DNA from: JAGHKQ01 sp041920565
Lineage (GTDB): Bacteria; Bacillota; Bacilli; Bacillales; Bacillaceae_G
Assembly (NCBI GenBank): GCA_041920565.1
Contig: JBHGXS010000104.1
Span: 1 to 59,302, forward strand
Length of the DNA stretch: 59,302 nt
Direction of reading: 5' to 3'
Shown here: positions 7,701 to 17,106 of the stretch, in pieces
Position numbering within the stretch: position 1 is the stretch's first letter
Layout of the letters: each line of letters opens with the position of its first letter
Notes under the pieces: generated by a model
Told to the model about the DNA's origin: nothing
Database searches by the model: none
Seen by the model: only the letters and a program-made list of their open reading frames with translations
Position numbers and translations under genes: made by a program

Positions 7701-7719
7701 GCCAAGCTCAATCGGATGT
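7689..7719. terminator. Bidirectional terminator
   Basis: A 14-bp perfect stem (ACATCCGATTGAGC and its complement) with a 3-nt loop overlaps the stop codon of the HD gene. CTTTT follows it on the minus side, so it also serves murG. Confidence 0.75.
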
Positions 7720-7724
7720 TCTAG

Positions 7725-8783
7725 TTACGCACGTTCAATGTACCCTATAATTTCATCAAGCGCACTCTCTGCAGAGTATTTTTTCATATTTTCAATGTAA
7801 CGATGACGGTTCATATAAAGCTCTTGAATAGAATGGGAAAGCGTTTCTTTTGTTAAATTTTCTTCGTAAAGCACATGACAATACCCAAGGCTCTCAAAAG
7901 ATTGCGCATTTAAAATTTGATCACCGCGGCTGGACGCCTTTGGAAGCGGAATTAACAACATTGGTTTTCGCAACGTAAGAAACTCGAAAATGGCGTTAGA
8001 ACCTGCACGAGAAATAAACATGTCTGTTGCGGCAAATACACCCGGAAGCTCTTCGCTTATATACTCAAATTGCTTATAACCGGGACGCCCTTCGTATTTT
8101 TCATCCTTATTGCCTTTTCCGCAAATGTGAACAACTTGGTATGTTTGCAGCAGTTCATCAAGCAGCTCGCGTACAGCATTGTTAACGCGAATAGATCCCA
8201 AGCTTCCTCCCATTACGGTAATAACGGGTTTAGAAGCTGTAAATCCAAGAAAACGCAATCCTTTTTCTTTATTTCCCTTTAAAATGGCCTCACGAATAGG
8301 AGAACCCGTATGAACAGTTTTGTCTGAAGGTAAATGACGTTTAGCTTCTTCGAATGTTACAAAGATTTTAGAAGCAAATTTTACGGAAATACGATTGGCT
8401 AAGCCCGGTGTAATATCGGATTCATGTATATAAACTGGGACTTTATTTAACCATCCGCCGATAACAACAGGAACGGATACGAAACCGCCTTTTGAAAAAA
8501 TAACATCTGGTTTTAGCTTACGAATCTTAATATATGCTTCCATGATTCCTTTCGCAACGTTAAACGGATCTTTAAAGTTTTTCAAATCAAAGTATCTGCG
8601 CAGCTTGCCGCTGGAAATTCCGTGATATGGAATGCCTTCTTTTTCAATAATCGTTTTTTCGATTCCGTTCTTAGAACCTATATATTGGATGTCCCACCCG
8701 CGTTCTGCCAACTTTGGAATAAGCGCCAAGTTCGGTGTTACATGTCCGGCGGACCCTCCGCCTGTAAATACAATTCTCTTCAC
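7725..8783 (-). CDS. murG: UDP-GlcNAc:undecaprenyl-PP-MurNAc-pentapeptide GlcNAc transferase (MurG)
   Basis: MurG adds GlcNAc to lipid I to make lipid II on the inner face of the membrane. The N-terminal GGGSAGHVTPN loop (about residues 8-18), the HESDITPGLANR stretch and GSLGSIRVN, then RAGSNAIFEFL in the C-terminal UDP-binding domain, are all intact. The start is set at the GTG at 8783, 8 bases after AAGGAG; the longer frame to 8930 has no support. The protein is 352 residues, as expected. It lies alone, not in a division/cell-wall cluster, which matches the second MurG paralogue (murG2) that I recall from B. cereus genomes. Confidence 0.93.
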   Translation of the reverse strand: MKRIVFTGGGSAGHVTPNLALIPKLAERGWDIQYIGSKNGIEKTIIEKEGIPYHGISSGKLRRYFDLKNFKDPFNVAKGIMEAYIKIRKLKPDVIFSKGGFVSVPVVIGGWLNKVPVYIHESDITPGLANRISVKFASKIFVTFEEAKRHLPSDKTVHTGSPIREAILKGNKEKGLRFLGFTASKPVITVMGGSLGSIRVNNAVRELLDELLQTYQVVHICGKGNKDEKYEGRPGYKQFEYISEELPGVFAATDMFISRAGSNAIFEFLTLRKPMLLIPLPKASSRGDQILNAQSFESLGYCHVLYEENLTKETLSHSIQELYMNRHRYIENMKKYSAESALDEIIGYIERA

Positions 8784-8862
8784 GATTCTATCTCCTTTAT
8801 TATGGATTCTTCTATTATTATACTTTGGAAATGTAAATTCTTGTACTTTAAGCATTATAAGG

Positions 8863-8898
8863 ACAAAAAAAGACAAATGCAATACACTGCATTTGTCA
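8863..8898 (-). terminator. Terminator of the yitJ-metH operon
   Basis: GACAAATGCA and TGCATTTGTC form a 10-bp stem with a 6-nt loop and are followed on the minus strand by TTTTTTTGTCC. It overlaps the metH stop region. Confidence 0.85.
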
Positions 8899-11800
8899 AA
8901 CGCTGAAATATCGGGCTTCCGGATGAGCAAACACCATCGCTGTTACAGAAGCCTCCGGCTCCATCATAAACCCTTCGGTTAATGAAATGCCGATTTCCTC
9001 CGGCTGGATTAAACCAAACAACTTTTGTTGATCGTCCAGTTCCGGGCAAGCAGGATATCCGTAAGATACACGGATCCCTCTGTATTTAGCGCGAAATCTC
9101 TCTTCCATTGTCATCTCTGGAGCATCTGGAAAGCCCCATCGATCGCGCATCAGCATATGAGTTTTTTCCGCTAATGCTTCCGCCATTTCCAATGCCAATG
9201 ATTGAATTGCATGACTTCGCAAATAATCTCCGTTTTCCTTCCATATTTCCGCTGTTTTCCGTATCCCATTCCCCACCGTCACTGCCAAAAATCCGACATA
9301 ATCCATTTCATCTCCCACCGGACGAAGATAGTCTCCTAATGTTCGATACGGCGGCTTTGTTTGACGCGGAAATGTAAATCGTTCTATCACGCGGCTGTGA
9401 TCTTCCGGATCATAAATGAGAATATTATTATCATCACTTCGTGCAGGAAAAAATTGATACACCGCTTTCGGACGAAGCAGTTCCTGCTCGTCACGAAGCA
9501 TCTCTTGAATAAGCGCATATAACTCATGTGCACGCTCATCTCCATCCCGTAATAGTTTTTGAACATTTCCTTTTAAACCGAGATGATGACCAAGCAGCAT
9601 TTGAAAGTTTATAAATGGTACAACATGAGATACCGGAATATCTCGCAATATTACTCGTTTTGTAGAAGCTGGAACCTTAATTTCCGCTTTTTCTAAAGCT
9701 GGTCTCTCGTGCACAATAATAGGAGCGGCTTTTGGTGTTTCCACAGCTGTTTTGACCTGTTTGTTCATTTTTTCTTCTTGCATCCTTTGACGTTCTTCTT
9801 CATATTGAAGACGGTTTGCCAATTCCAATCCGTTCATGGCGTCGCTTGCATACAGCACTAGTCCGTCATAAGCAGAAGAAATTTTTGTTTCTGTAAATTT
9901 CCTTGTCAATGCTGCACCACCAACAAGAATCGGAACATGAATGTTGGCAGATTTCAAGTCTTCCGCTGTTAACACCATTTGCTGTGCTGATTTTACCAGC
10001 AACCCGGACAACCCTATAATATCAGGCTTATGCTTACGCACTTGTTGAATGAGTTCATCAGAACGAATATTGATACCGAGATTAATAATCTCAAAGCCGT
10101 TGTTTGTTAAAATAATATCTACTAAATTTTTCCCGATATCATGTACGTCGCCTTTTACAGTAGCAAGCAGCACCTTTCCTTTTTTGGCGGAATCGGTTGC
10201 TTCCATAAACGGTTCCAAATATGCGACAGCCGCTTTCATCGCTTCCGCACTTTGCAAAACTTCTGCTACAATAAGCTCGTTGTTGTTGAATAAACGTCCT
10301 ACTTCATCCATTCCTGCCATCAATGGACCGTTAATAATGGCTAAAGGGGGACGTCCTTCATCCAAAGCCAATTGTAAATCATCATGCAGTCCTTGTTTCG
10401 TCCCTTCAATGATATATCGTGATAAGCGTTCATCCAACGTTAATGATTCTTGCGGCTTCTCTTCCTTCTTTTGCACAGTACGATAAAAATTTGTAAACCG
10501 GTCTAATATCTCATTTGTTGTTTCAAAGAGAAGCTGATCTGCCAATTGCTTTTCTTCTTCCGAAATGGATGCATACCGCTCCAGCTTTTCTGTATTTACA
10601 ATGGCATAGTCTAAGCCCGCCTTTGTGGCATGGTGCAGATAGACAGAGTTCAACACTTCTCGTCCGGCAGGAGGTAAACCAAAAGAAATGTTACTTACCC
10701 CTAAAATCGTCAAACATTCCGGAAATGCTTCCTTAATGAGGCGCACTCCTTCGATTGTAGCAGCAGCAGAACCAATATACGCTTCATCCCCTGTTCCAAC
10801 CGGAAATACCAACGGGTCAAAGATGATATCGGATGCTCGAATTCCGTATTTTTCTGTTAACAATGTATAGCTTCGCTTAGCGATTTCCAGCTTCCGTTCT
10901 GCTGTTACCGCCATTCCTTTTTCATCGATTGTACCGACTACCAATGCAGCTCCGTAGCGCTTCGCTAACGGCACGACTTTTTGGAATCGTTCTTCTCCAT
11001 CTTCAAGATTGATAGAGTTAATGATTGCTTTTCCTTGAGAATACGTAAGCGCTCGTTCAATCACTTTTTCATCTGTGGAATCTATCATTAGAGGTACTTT
11101 AATTTTCTTCGTTACCTCTTGCAAAAATTGTTCCATATCTTCTAATTCATTTCTGTCTGGGTCCGCCATACAAACATCGATGACATGAGCGTTTCGCTTC
11201 ACTTGTGTTCTTGCAATTTCAGATGCCTCCTCAAACTTTCCTTCTGCAATCATTCTTTTAAAAGCGCGAGACCCGATCACATTTGTGCGCTCCCCCACAA
11301 ACAACGGACGCATAGACTTTTCATAGTTCAACGCTTCCAGTCCGCTGACCGCATGACCTTCACGAGCTTTTTTTTGTCGCGGCTTAATCCCTTCTAATGC
11401 TTTCTTTATTGCCTTAATATGCTCCGGTGTCGTACCGCAACAGCCGCCTACAATATTCACCCATCCCTGTTCCCCGAATATTTTTACTTTGGCAGCTAAT
11501 GATTCCGGAGACTCATGGTAATGCCCTTCCTCATCGGGCAATCCCGCATTCGGATAAACGGAAGTATATGTTTCGGCCAATTCCGATAACGTACGCAAAT
11601 GATCACGCATAAATTCTGGACCTGTGGCACAGTTAAGACCTACAGATAAAGGCTTCACATGCTCTACTGATAAATAAAAGGCTTCAATGGTTTGCCCTGC
11701 CAGTGTTGTCCCCATCGGTTCGATGGTCCCCGAAATCATTAAAGGCACCTGCTTTTGGAGCTCTTTGGCAGCCTTCTCAATTCCTAAACAAGCCGCTTTC

Positions 11801-12294
11801 ACATTTCGCATATCTTGGCTCGTTTCAACAAGCAAAGCATCCACTCCGCCTCTCAGCAGCCCTCTTGCTTGTCGATAATACGCTTCGATAAGCTCTTCAA
11901 ACGTCACCCCCCCGGTTACGCTGATGGCTTTCGTAGTCGGTCCCATCGCTCCCGCTACATATACTTCTTTCCCTGATTCTTCTACTGCTTGCTTTGCCAG
12001 TTTAGCTGCAAGTTCGTTTAATTCTTCGTCTAAATGCTCCAATCCATAATCGCTCAACACGATGTTCGTTGCACCGAAAGTATTCGTTTCAATAATATCG
12101 GAGCCTGCTTCAATGTAAGCTTTATGAATCTTCAAGATGATATCCGGACGCGTTTTCACCAAATATTCATTGCAGCCTTCATATTGCTCTCCGCCAAAAT
12201 CGGAAGCAGTCAAATCTTCTCGTTGAATCATCGTTCCCATGGCTCCGTCCAAAATCAGAACTCGTTCTTGCAGCGCGGCTTCCATTGTTTTCAT
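8896..12294 (-). CDS. metH: Cobalamin-dependent methionine synthase (MetH)
   Basis: MetH transfers a methyl group from 5-methyl-THF to homocysteine through cobalamin. All four modules are present in 1132 residues. The homocysteine domain has zinc ligands Cys222, Cys285 and Cys286. The pterin-binding domain runs from about 325 to 600. The B12 cap and B12-binding domain contains GDVHDIGKNL, with His718 as the lower cobalt ligand (D-x-H-D-x-G at 716-721). The SAM-dependent activation domain extends from about 910 to the end. Its start codon overlaps the yitJ stop by 4 bases, so the two are coupled and both are controlled by the upstream SAM-I riboswitch. There are no signs of decay. Confidence 0.95.
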   Translation of the reverse strand: MKTMEAALQERVLILDGAMGTMIQREDLTASDFGGEQYEGCNEYLVKTRPDIILKIHKAYIEAGSDIIETNTFGATNIVLSDYGLEHLDEELNELAAKLAKQAVEESGKEVYVAGAMGPTTKAISVTGGVTFEELIEAYYRQARGLLRGGVDALLVETSQDMRNVKAACLGIEKAAKELQKQVPLMISGTIEPMGTTLAGQTIEAFYLSVEHVKPLSVGLNCATGPEFMRDHLRTLSELAETYTSVYPNAGLPDEEGHYHESPESLAAKVKIFGEQGWVNIVGGCCGTTPEHIKAIKKALEGIKPRQKKAREGHAVSGLEALNYEKSMRPLFVGERTNVIGSRAFKRMIAEGKFEEASEIARTQVKRNAHVIDVCMADPDRNELEDMEQFLQEVTKKIKVPLMIDSTDEKVIERALTYSQGKAIINSINLEDGEERFQKVVPLAKRYGAALVVGTIDEKGMAVTAERKLEIAKRSYTLLTEKYGIRASDIIFDPLVFPVGTGDEAYIGSAAATIEGVRLIKEAFPECLTILGVSNISFGLPPAGREVLNSVYLHHATKAGLDYAIVNTEKLERYASISEEEKQLADQLLFETTNEILDRFTNFYRTVQKKEEKPQESLTLDERLSRYIIEGTKQGLHDDLQLALDEGRPPLAIINGPLMAGMDEVGRLFNNNELIVAEVLQSAEAMKAAVAYLEPFMEATDSAKKGKVLLATVKGDVHDIGKNLVDIILTNNGFEIINLGINIRSDELIQQVRKHKPDIIGLSGLLVKSAQQMVLTAEDLKSANIHVPILVGGAALTRKFTETKISSAYDGLVLYASDAMNGLELANRLQYEEERQRMQEEKMNKQVKTAVETPKAAPIIVHERPALEKAEIKVPASTKRVILRDIPVSHVVPFINFQMLLGHHLGLKGNVQKLLRDGDERAHELYALIQEMLRDEQELLRPKAVYQFFPARSDDNNILIYDPEDHSRVIERFTFPRQTKPPYRTLGDYLRPVGDEMDYVGFLAVTVGNGIRKTAEIWKENGDYLRSHAIQSLALEMAEALAEKTHMLMRDRWGFPDAPEMTMEERFRAKYRGIRVSYGYPACPELDDQQKLFGLIQPEEIGISLTEGFMMEPEASVTAMVFAHPEARYFSV

Positions 12295-14120
12295 ACATTT
12301 GCTTCCTCTCTTTGTTTTTGTTTCACATGACGAACAAGCACTTCGGTCATTTCATATTTCAAAAACGGTGTAATAAGATAAATGCCGTTAAATAAATTCA
12401 TTGCTATATCCAGCAGTTCTTTCGCAATTTGTACACCTTCTTGTATTGCCTGCTCTGGATGCTCATGGCCATCCATTCTGTTTCTTACATGCTCCGGTAA
12501 AGTAATGCCAGGTACTTCATAATGCAGAAAATCAGCGTTTTTCTTGCTGACAAGCGGCATGATTCCAATAAAAATCGGCTGCTCTATATGCTTTGTTGCT
12601 TCATACGTTTTTAACAGTGCTTCCTCATCATAAATTGGCTGTGTTAAAAAGTAATCAGCACCTGCTTCAATTTTTTTCTCCATTCGCCGTACAGCTGCAT
12701 CTAAATGTCGGACATTTGGATTAAAAGCTGCTCCAACTGTAAACGATGTTTTTAATCCTATTGTTTTGCCTGAAAAAGAACGCCCTTCATTCATTTCTTT
12801 TATTAAGCGGATCAGCTCAAACGAAGAAATATCGTAAACAGAAGTAGCTCCCGGAAAATCTCCTACCCTTGCCGGGTCGCCCGTAAGTGCCAACACATCA
12901 TGAATTCCAAGAGATGATAATCCCAGTAAATGCGATTGCAAGCCGATAATATTATGGTCACGGCACGTCAAATGAGCGAGAACAGGAATTTCCGAACGTG
13001 TTAATAACGCTCCCATCGCCATATTGGAAATGCGCGGGGAAGCAAGAGAATTGTCAGCTAATGTAATAGAATCGGCACCTGCCCGTTTCAATGCTTTTGC
13101 CCCTTCAAAAAATTGTTGCGTGTGCAACGTTTTGGGAGGATCGAGTTCCACAATGACCGTTGTTTCCTTTTTTGCTTTGCAGGCTACGGAAGGTGCAGAG
13201 GCCACCCCTCCAGTCGAAACAATTATAGGCGAATTGCGTTTGATGACTTCTTTAGAAACGATTGGTTTTGTATAGGCAAGCGTCTTCTTCATTGCTTCGA
13301 TATGCTCCGGTGTCGTCCCGCAGCATCCTCCAATTAGCCGTACTCCTTGTTCTGCAATACGCTTTGCCATCACCTCAAAATATTCCCGGCTCGCTTCATA
13401 CACATATCGCCCGTCTGCGTATCGGGGAAGTCCTGCATTTGGATAAGCTGACAAAAACACGTTTTCCGGAATTTCCACAGTTTGCAGAGATTCAATCATA
13501 TGGAGCGGCCCAAGCCGGCAATTGAGTCCTGCTACATCAGATCCAAGGGAGAACAATTCTTTCAGTACGTCTTCAATCGGTCTGCCGCTTTGGGTCAATC
13601 CTACTTCATGTAAAGCAAGCTGGGCAATAATAGGAATATTGGTACGAGGCCTTAAAATACGGACAGCGTCTAATAATTCTTTTTCATCGTAAAACGTTTC
13701 AAGCAACAGACCGTCCACCCCTTCTTCCAACAAGGCGTTTGCCTGTTCGAGCAGCATAAACTCACGCTCCATTGAAGTGGTTGTAATACTGCCGATATGC
13801 TTCATTCCGCCTATCGTCCCTAAAATGATAGTATCTTCATTTGCTGCTTCCCTTGCATTTCTGACAGCTGCTTTATTGATAGCTGTTACTTGTTCATCTA
13901 ATCCATGCATGCGCAATTTTCCTTCGTTTGCGCCATATGTATTCGTTTGAATCGCATCAGCGCCTGCTTCTACGTACTGCCGATGAATGGAAGTGATTCG
14001 ATCGGGATCAGTAATATTAAGTTCCTCAAAACAGCTTTGCAATCCGTAAGAATAAAGGAGCGTACCCATCGCTCCGTCTCCGATGACAATCCCCTCTTTT
14101 AATCTTTCTAACAGCCTCAT
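12291..14120 (-). CDS. yitJ: Bifunctional homocysteine S-methyltransferase / methylene-THF reductase (YitJ)
   Basis: The N-terminal half is a homocysteine methyltransferase domain with zinc ligands Cys201, Cys266 and Cys267 (GLNCRLGP and GGCCGTTPEH). The C-terminal half, from about residue 320, is a MetF-type methylenetetrahydrofolate reductase (VELDPPK, LTCRDHN, LALTGDP, QPIYDEE). The enzyme supplies 5-methyl-THF to MetH, which follows in a 4-base overlap. The start is set at the ATG at 14120, 6 bases after GAGGGGG; the longer frame to 14174 runs into the riboswitch leader. The protein is 609 residues. Confidence 0.93.
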   Translation of the reverse strand: MRLLERLKEGIVIGDGAMGTLLYSYGLQSCFEELNITDPDRITSIHRQYVEAGADAIQTNTYGANEGKLRMHGLDEQVTAINKAAVRNAREAANEDTIILGTIGGMKHIGSITTTSMEREFMLLEQANALLEEGVDGLLLETFYDEKELLDAVRILRPRTNIPIIAQLALHEVGLTQSGRPIEDVLKELFSLGSDVAGLNCRLGPLHMIESLQTVEIPENVFLSAYPNAGLPRYADGRYVYEASREYFEVMAKRIAEQGVRLIGGCCGTTPEHIEAMKKTLAYTKPIVSKEVIKRNSPIIVSTGGVASAPSVACKAKKETTVIVELDPPKTLHTQQFFEGAKALKRAGADSITLADNSLASPRISNMAMGALLTRSEIPVLAHLTCRDHNIIGLQSHLLGLSSLGIHDVLALTGDPARVGDFPGATSVYDISSFELIRLIKEMNEGRSFSGKTIGLKTSFTVGAAFNPNVRHLDAAVRRMEKKIEAGADYFLTQPIYDEEALLKTYEATKHIEQPIFIGIMPLVSKKNADFLHYEVPGITLPEHVRNRMDGHEHPEQAIQEGVQIAKELLDIAMNLFNGIYLITPFLKYEMTEVLVRHVKQKQREEANV

Positions 14121-14192
14121 GTGTTTTCCCCCTCTATATCTTCTATCTCCGCTCCGCAAATTCTCCTTGGACAATGCATATGTTCAGATAAT

Positions 14193-14226
14193 AAAAAAAC
14201 CCCCTCTAAATAAGAAGAGGGGATTC
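14193..14226 (-). terminator. Riboswitch-controlled terminator of yitJ-metH
   Basis: On the minus strand, a CCCCTC(T)/(A)GAGGGG stem is followed by seven T residues. It lies just after the SAM-I aptamer and about 70 bases before the yitJ start, as in S-box transcription attenuators. Confidence 0.85.
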
Positions 14227-14232
14227 GGCCTC

Positions 14233-14340
14233 CTCTTATCATTCAGAACTATGTTCTGCAGGTAGTAGCACCGTTTCAAACGATTGTTTGAAGGTTGCCG
14301 GGCTTCATCGGGCCTTTCCCTCCGCCGCTCTCGATAAGAG
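14233..14340 (-). ncRNA. SAM-I (S-box) riboswitch upstream of yitJ-metH
   Basis: Read on the minus strand, the element begins with CTCTTATCGAGAGCGG and contains the S-box core GGCGGAGGGAAAGGCCCGA, then AAGCCCGGCAACC, then the GGTGCTA segment, and closes with the P1 partner GATAAGAG. Binding of S-adenosylmethionine stabilises the anti-antiterminator and stops transcription. This explains methionine control of the yitJ-metH operon. Confidence 0.95.
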
Positions 14341-14503
14341 TATTTCAAATGCAATATATTCATTTATTTTTCCGTTATTCATCTCCCTGTCAACGTTATA
14401 GATATATGCTTTTCTTCAGGCATAAAAACGCGCAATTTTTCTATAAAATTATCACGCTCTTTTGCACAAGTCAATGTATTTTGTTTAAAATTTCAAAATA
14501 TTA

Positions 14504-14531
14504 TTGCATTAATCCGCATATTTGTTATAAA
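14504..14531 (+). promoter_or_regulatory. Possible promoter of metI-metC
   Basis: TTGCAT (14504-14509) and TATAAA (14526-14531) are separated by 16 bases and lie about 25 bases before the plus-strand S-box aptamer. Confidence 0.4.
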
Positions 14532-14555
14532 GTATAAAGAAAAGCTGCATACATG

Positions 14556-14667
14556 TTCTTATCCAGAGAGGTTGAGGGACTGGCCCGTCGACACCTCAGC
14601 AACCATTAACCATGTGTTAATAAGGTGCTAATTCCAGCAAATTCATTTGAATTTGAAAGATAAGAAG
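14556..14667 (+). ncRNA. SAM-I (S-box) riboswitch upstream of metI-metC
   Basis: The aptamer opens with TTCTTATCCAGAGAGGTTGA, continues with GGGACTGGCCC, then CAGCAACC and AAGGTGCTAATTCC, and closes with GATAAGAA. This is the standard S-box layout with P1 formed by CTTATC and GATAAG. It sits back-to-back with the minus-strand element, separated by about 215 bases. Confidence 0.95.
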
Positions 14668-14681
14668 AAGACCATGAAACG

Positions 14682-14714
14682 TAAAGCCTTCTTCTTAAAG
14701 AAGGCTTTTCTTTA
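14682..14714 (+). terminator. Riboswitch-controlled terminator of metI-metC
   Basis: AAAGCCTTCTT and AAGAAGGCTTTT pair and are followed by CTTTATT. The structure lies between the aptamer and the metI ribosome binding site. Confidence 0.85.
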
Positions 14715-14733
14715 TTAAGGGGAGGAAAAAGAA

Positions 14734-15846
14734 ATGTACAATGTAGAAACAAAATTGGCACAAATCGGAAATCGAAGCGAATCAACAACAGGAACAGTCA
14801 ATCCGCCTGTTTATTTTTCAACAGCCTATCGGCATGAAGGGATTGGACAATCAACAGGATACGACTACATACGAACAGGAAATCCGACTCGTCAGCTATT
14901 AGAAAAAGCAATTGCGGATTTAGAAGAAGGAGAACAAGGATATGCCTGCAGCTCAGGAATGGCTGCTATTTTAACCGTCCTTTCTTTGTTTCAATCCGGC
15001 GACGAATTGATCGTGTCAAGGGACTTATACGGCGGAACATATCGCTTATTTGAGGAAGTGTATAAAAAATGGGGTCTCTGTTGTAAGTATGTAGATACAA
15101 ATCGCATAGAAGAATTACATCACGCCATCTCCCCAAAAACGAAGGCTATTTTTCTTGAAACACCGACAAACCCGTTAATGCAAGAGACTGACATTGAAGC
15201 AGTTGCCGCTGTTGCTAAACGTCACAACGTGCTTCTTATCGTGGATAATACGTTCTATACCCCATTTTTACAAAAACCGATTCCATTGGGAGCAGATATT
15301 GTTATTCACAGTGCCACAAAATATTTAGGCGGACATAATGACGTATTAAGCGGTCTTATCGTAGCCAAAGGAAAAGAATTATGCGAGGCGCTGGCTCGTT
15401 ATCATAATGCCTCAGGTGCAGTGTTAAGTCCGTTTGATTCTTGGCTTCTTATGCGGGGAATGAAAACCTTGGCACTGCGAATGAAAAAACATGAAGAAAA
15501 CGCAAAAGCAATTGCCGCTTATTTAAAAAATCATCCGGGTATTACAGATGTGCTTTATCCAGGCAAAGGCGGCATGCTATCCTTCCGTCTGCAGCAAGAA
15601 AATTGGGTAAATCCATTTTTACAATCTTTAAAACTTGTTACCTTTGCTGAGAGCTTAGGAGGATTAGAAAGTTTTATCACCTATCCTGCAACGCAAACAC
15701 ATGCCGATATTCCGGAAAAGATTCGCATTGCAAATGGAGTATGCAACAGGTTATTACGCTTTTCTGCGGGAATTGAAGATGTAAACGATTTAATGGAAGA
15801 TTTAGAACAAGCCCTTGTTGCCGTACAAAAGGCGGTGGTATTATGA
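14734..15846 (+). CDS. metI: Cystathionine gamma-synthase / O-acetylhomoserine thiolyase (MetI)
   Basis: This is a PLP enzyme of the Cys/Met metabolism family that condenses an activated homoserine with cysteine or sulfide. The PLP lysine is Lys196 in HSATKYLGGHND; ETPTNPLM and VDNTF are the neighbouring active-site strands. At 370 residues it is the usual length. The start follows GGGGAGG. The stop overlaps the metC start by 4 bases, giving a coupled pair under the SAM-I riboswitch. The acyl group (acetyl or succinyl) cannot be decided here; B. subtilis MetI uses O-acetylhomoserine. Confidence 0.92.
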   Translation: MYNVETKLAQIGNRSESTTGTVNPPVYFSTAYRHEGIGQSTGYDYIRTGNPTRQLLEKAIADLEEGEQGYACSSGMAAILTVLSLFQSGDELIVSRDLYGGTYRLFEEVYKKWGLCCKYVDTNRIEELHHAISPKTKAIFLETPTNPLMQETDIEAVAAVAKRHNVLLIVDNTFYTPFLQKPIPLGADIVIHSATKYLGGHNDVLSGLIVAKGKELCEALARYHNASGAVLSPFDSWLLMRGMKTLALRMKKHEENAKAIAAYLKNHPGITDVLYPGKGGMLSFRLQQENWVNPFLQSLKLVTFAESLGGLESFITYPATQTHADIPEKIRIANGVCNRLLRFSAGIEDVNDLMEDLEQALVAVQKAVVL

Positions 15847-17015
15847 CAAACTACCAACTTGATACCCTCCTTTTACACAACGACTACAAGTACGATCAAA
15901 CGACCGGGGCAGTGAGTGTACCTATTTATAATGCTTCTACATACCATCAACACGATATAGATCAATTTGGAAAATACGATTACAGCCGTAGCTTAAATCC
16001 TACTCGAGAAGCATTGGAAGAGACCATTGCTCTATTAGAAGAAGGAACTCGCGGATTTGCTTTTTCATCTGGCATGGCAGCTATTTCTACTGCGTTTCTC
16101 CTTCTTTCTCAAGGAGAGCATGTTATCATCTCTGAAGATGTGTACGGGGGCACTTACCGTGTTGTGACAGAAATTCTTACTCGCTATGGAATCGAATACA
16201 CATTTGTTGATATGACAAATGTAAATGCTGTTCGGCAGGCTGTGCGTCCGAATACGAAACTATTTTATATTGAAACACCTTCCAACCCTTTGTTAAAGGT
16301 AACGGATATTCGAGCGATTTCTCGGTTGGCTAAAAAACAAAAAGCCTTAACCTTTGTTGATAATACTTTCTTAACACCAATGCTGCAAAAGCCGCTTACA
16401 CTTGGAGCAGATGTTGTCCTTCATAGCGCCACAAAGTTTCTTTCCGGTCACAGTGATGTTACCGCAGGATTAGCAGTGGTAAAAGATGAAGAGCTTGGAA
16501 AAAGGCTTGCTTTTTTGCAAAATGCATTCGGGGCAGTTTTAGGTCCGCAGGATGCTTGGCTCGTATTGCGCGGATTAAAAACTTTACACGTGAGGCTTAG
16601 ACAATCTGTGGAGTCTGCAGCTGTTCTTGCAGCTTTTTTAGAAAAACAGCCGCAAATTAAAAAGGTGTATTACCCTGGACTTCCGAATCATCCCGGACAT
16701 ACATTGCAAAAGGAACAAGCTTCAGGACATGGCGCCGTACTTTCTTTTGAATTAGAAAACGAACATGCCCTGCGCAGCTTCCTTTCTCATTTAAAGCTGC
16801 CTGTCTTTGCTGTAAGCTTGGGAGCTGTGGAATCGATTCTTTCTTATCCGGCAAAAATGTCCCATGCCTCCATGCCTCAGCATGAACGAGAAAAGCGCGG
16901 TATTTCCAATTCACTTGTCCGCCTGTCAGCAGGATTGGAGAACATACAGGATTTGATAAATGATTTTCACAATGCCCTCCAACATGTTGAGCCGGCTAAA
17001 CAAAATATTAGCTGA
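15843..17015 (+). CDS. metC: Cystathionine beta-lyase (MetC)
   Basis: This PLP enzyme cleaves cystathionine to homocysteine, pyruvate and ammonia, feeding the homocysteine methylases on the other side of the riboswitch pair. The PLP lysine is Lys198 in HSATKFLSGHSD; YSRSLNPTR and EGTRGFAFSSGMAA are family signatures. At 390 residues it matches Bacillus MetC. It begins inside the metI stop (ATGA). It is about 40% identical by eye with MetI, as expected for the family; the lyase assignment rests on order and similarity to Bacillus MetC. Confidence 0.9.
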   Translation: MTNYQLDTLLLHNDYKYDQTTGAVSVPIYNASTYHQHDIDQFGKYDYSRSLNPTREALEETIALLEEGTRGFAFSSGMAAISTAFLLLSQGEHVIISEDVYGGTYRVVTEILTRYGIEYTFVDMTNVNAVRQAVRPNTKLFYIETPSNPLLKVTDIRAISRLAKKQKALTFVDNTFLTPMLQKPLTLGADVVLHSATKFLSGHSDVTAGLAVVKDEELGKRLAFLQNAFGAVLGPQDAWLVLRGLKTLHVRLRQSVESAAVLAAFLEKQPQIKKVYYPGLPNHPGHTLQKEQASGHGAVLSFELENEHALRSFLSHLKLPVFAVSLGAVESILSYPAKMSHASMPQHEREKRGISNSLVRLSAGLENIQDLINDFHNALQHVEPAKQNIS

Positions 17016-17061
17016 ACCAATCTCTGAAAAAACTAAACAAACAGCATTCTGAGTTACCCAT

Positions 17062-17100
17062 TAAAAAAGAAGAACCCGCTTCTTTTGCGGGTTCTTTCCT
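17062..17100. terminator. Bidirectional terminator between metC and the TauE-like gene
   Basis: AAGAACCCGC and GCGGGTTCTT form a 10-bp stem with a 7-nt loop. CTTTTTTAAT follows on the minus side and TCCT on the plus side. Confidence 0.8.
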
Positions 17101-17106
17101 ATCATC

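Noticed and set aside
9108..12330. Many plus-strand open frames opposite metH
   Set aside because: They are antisense shadows of a clearly real, motif-complete gene and lack ribosome binding sites.
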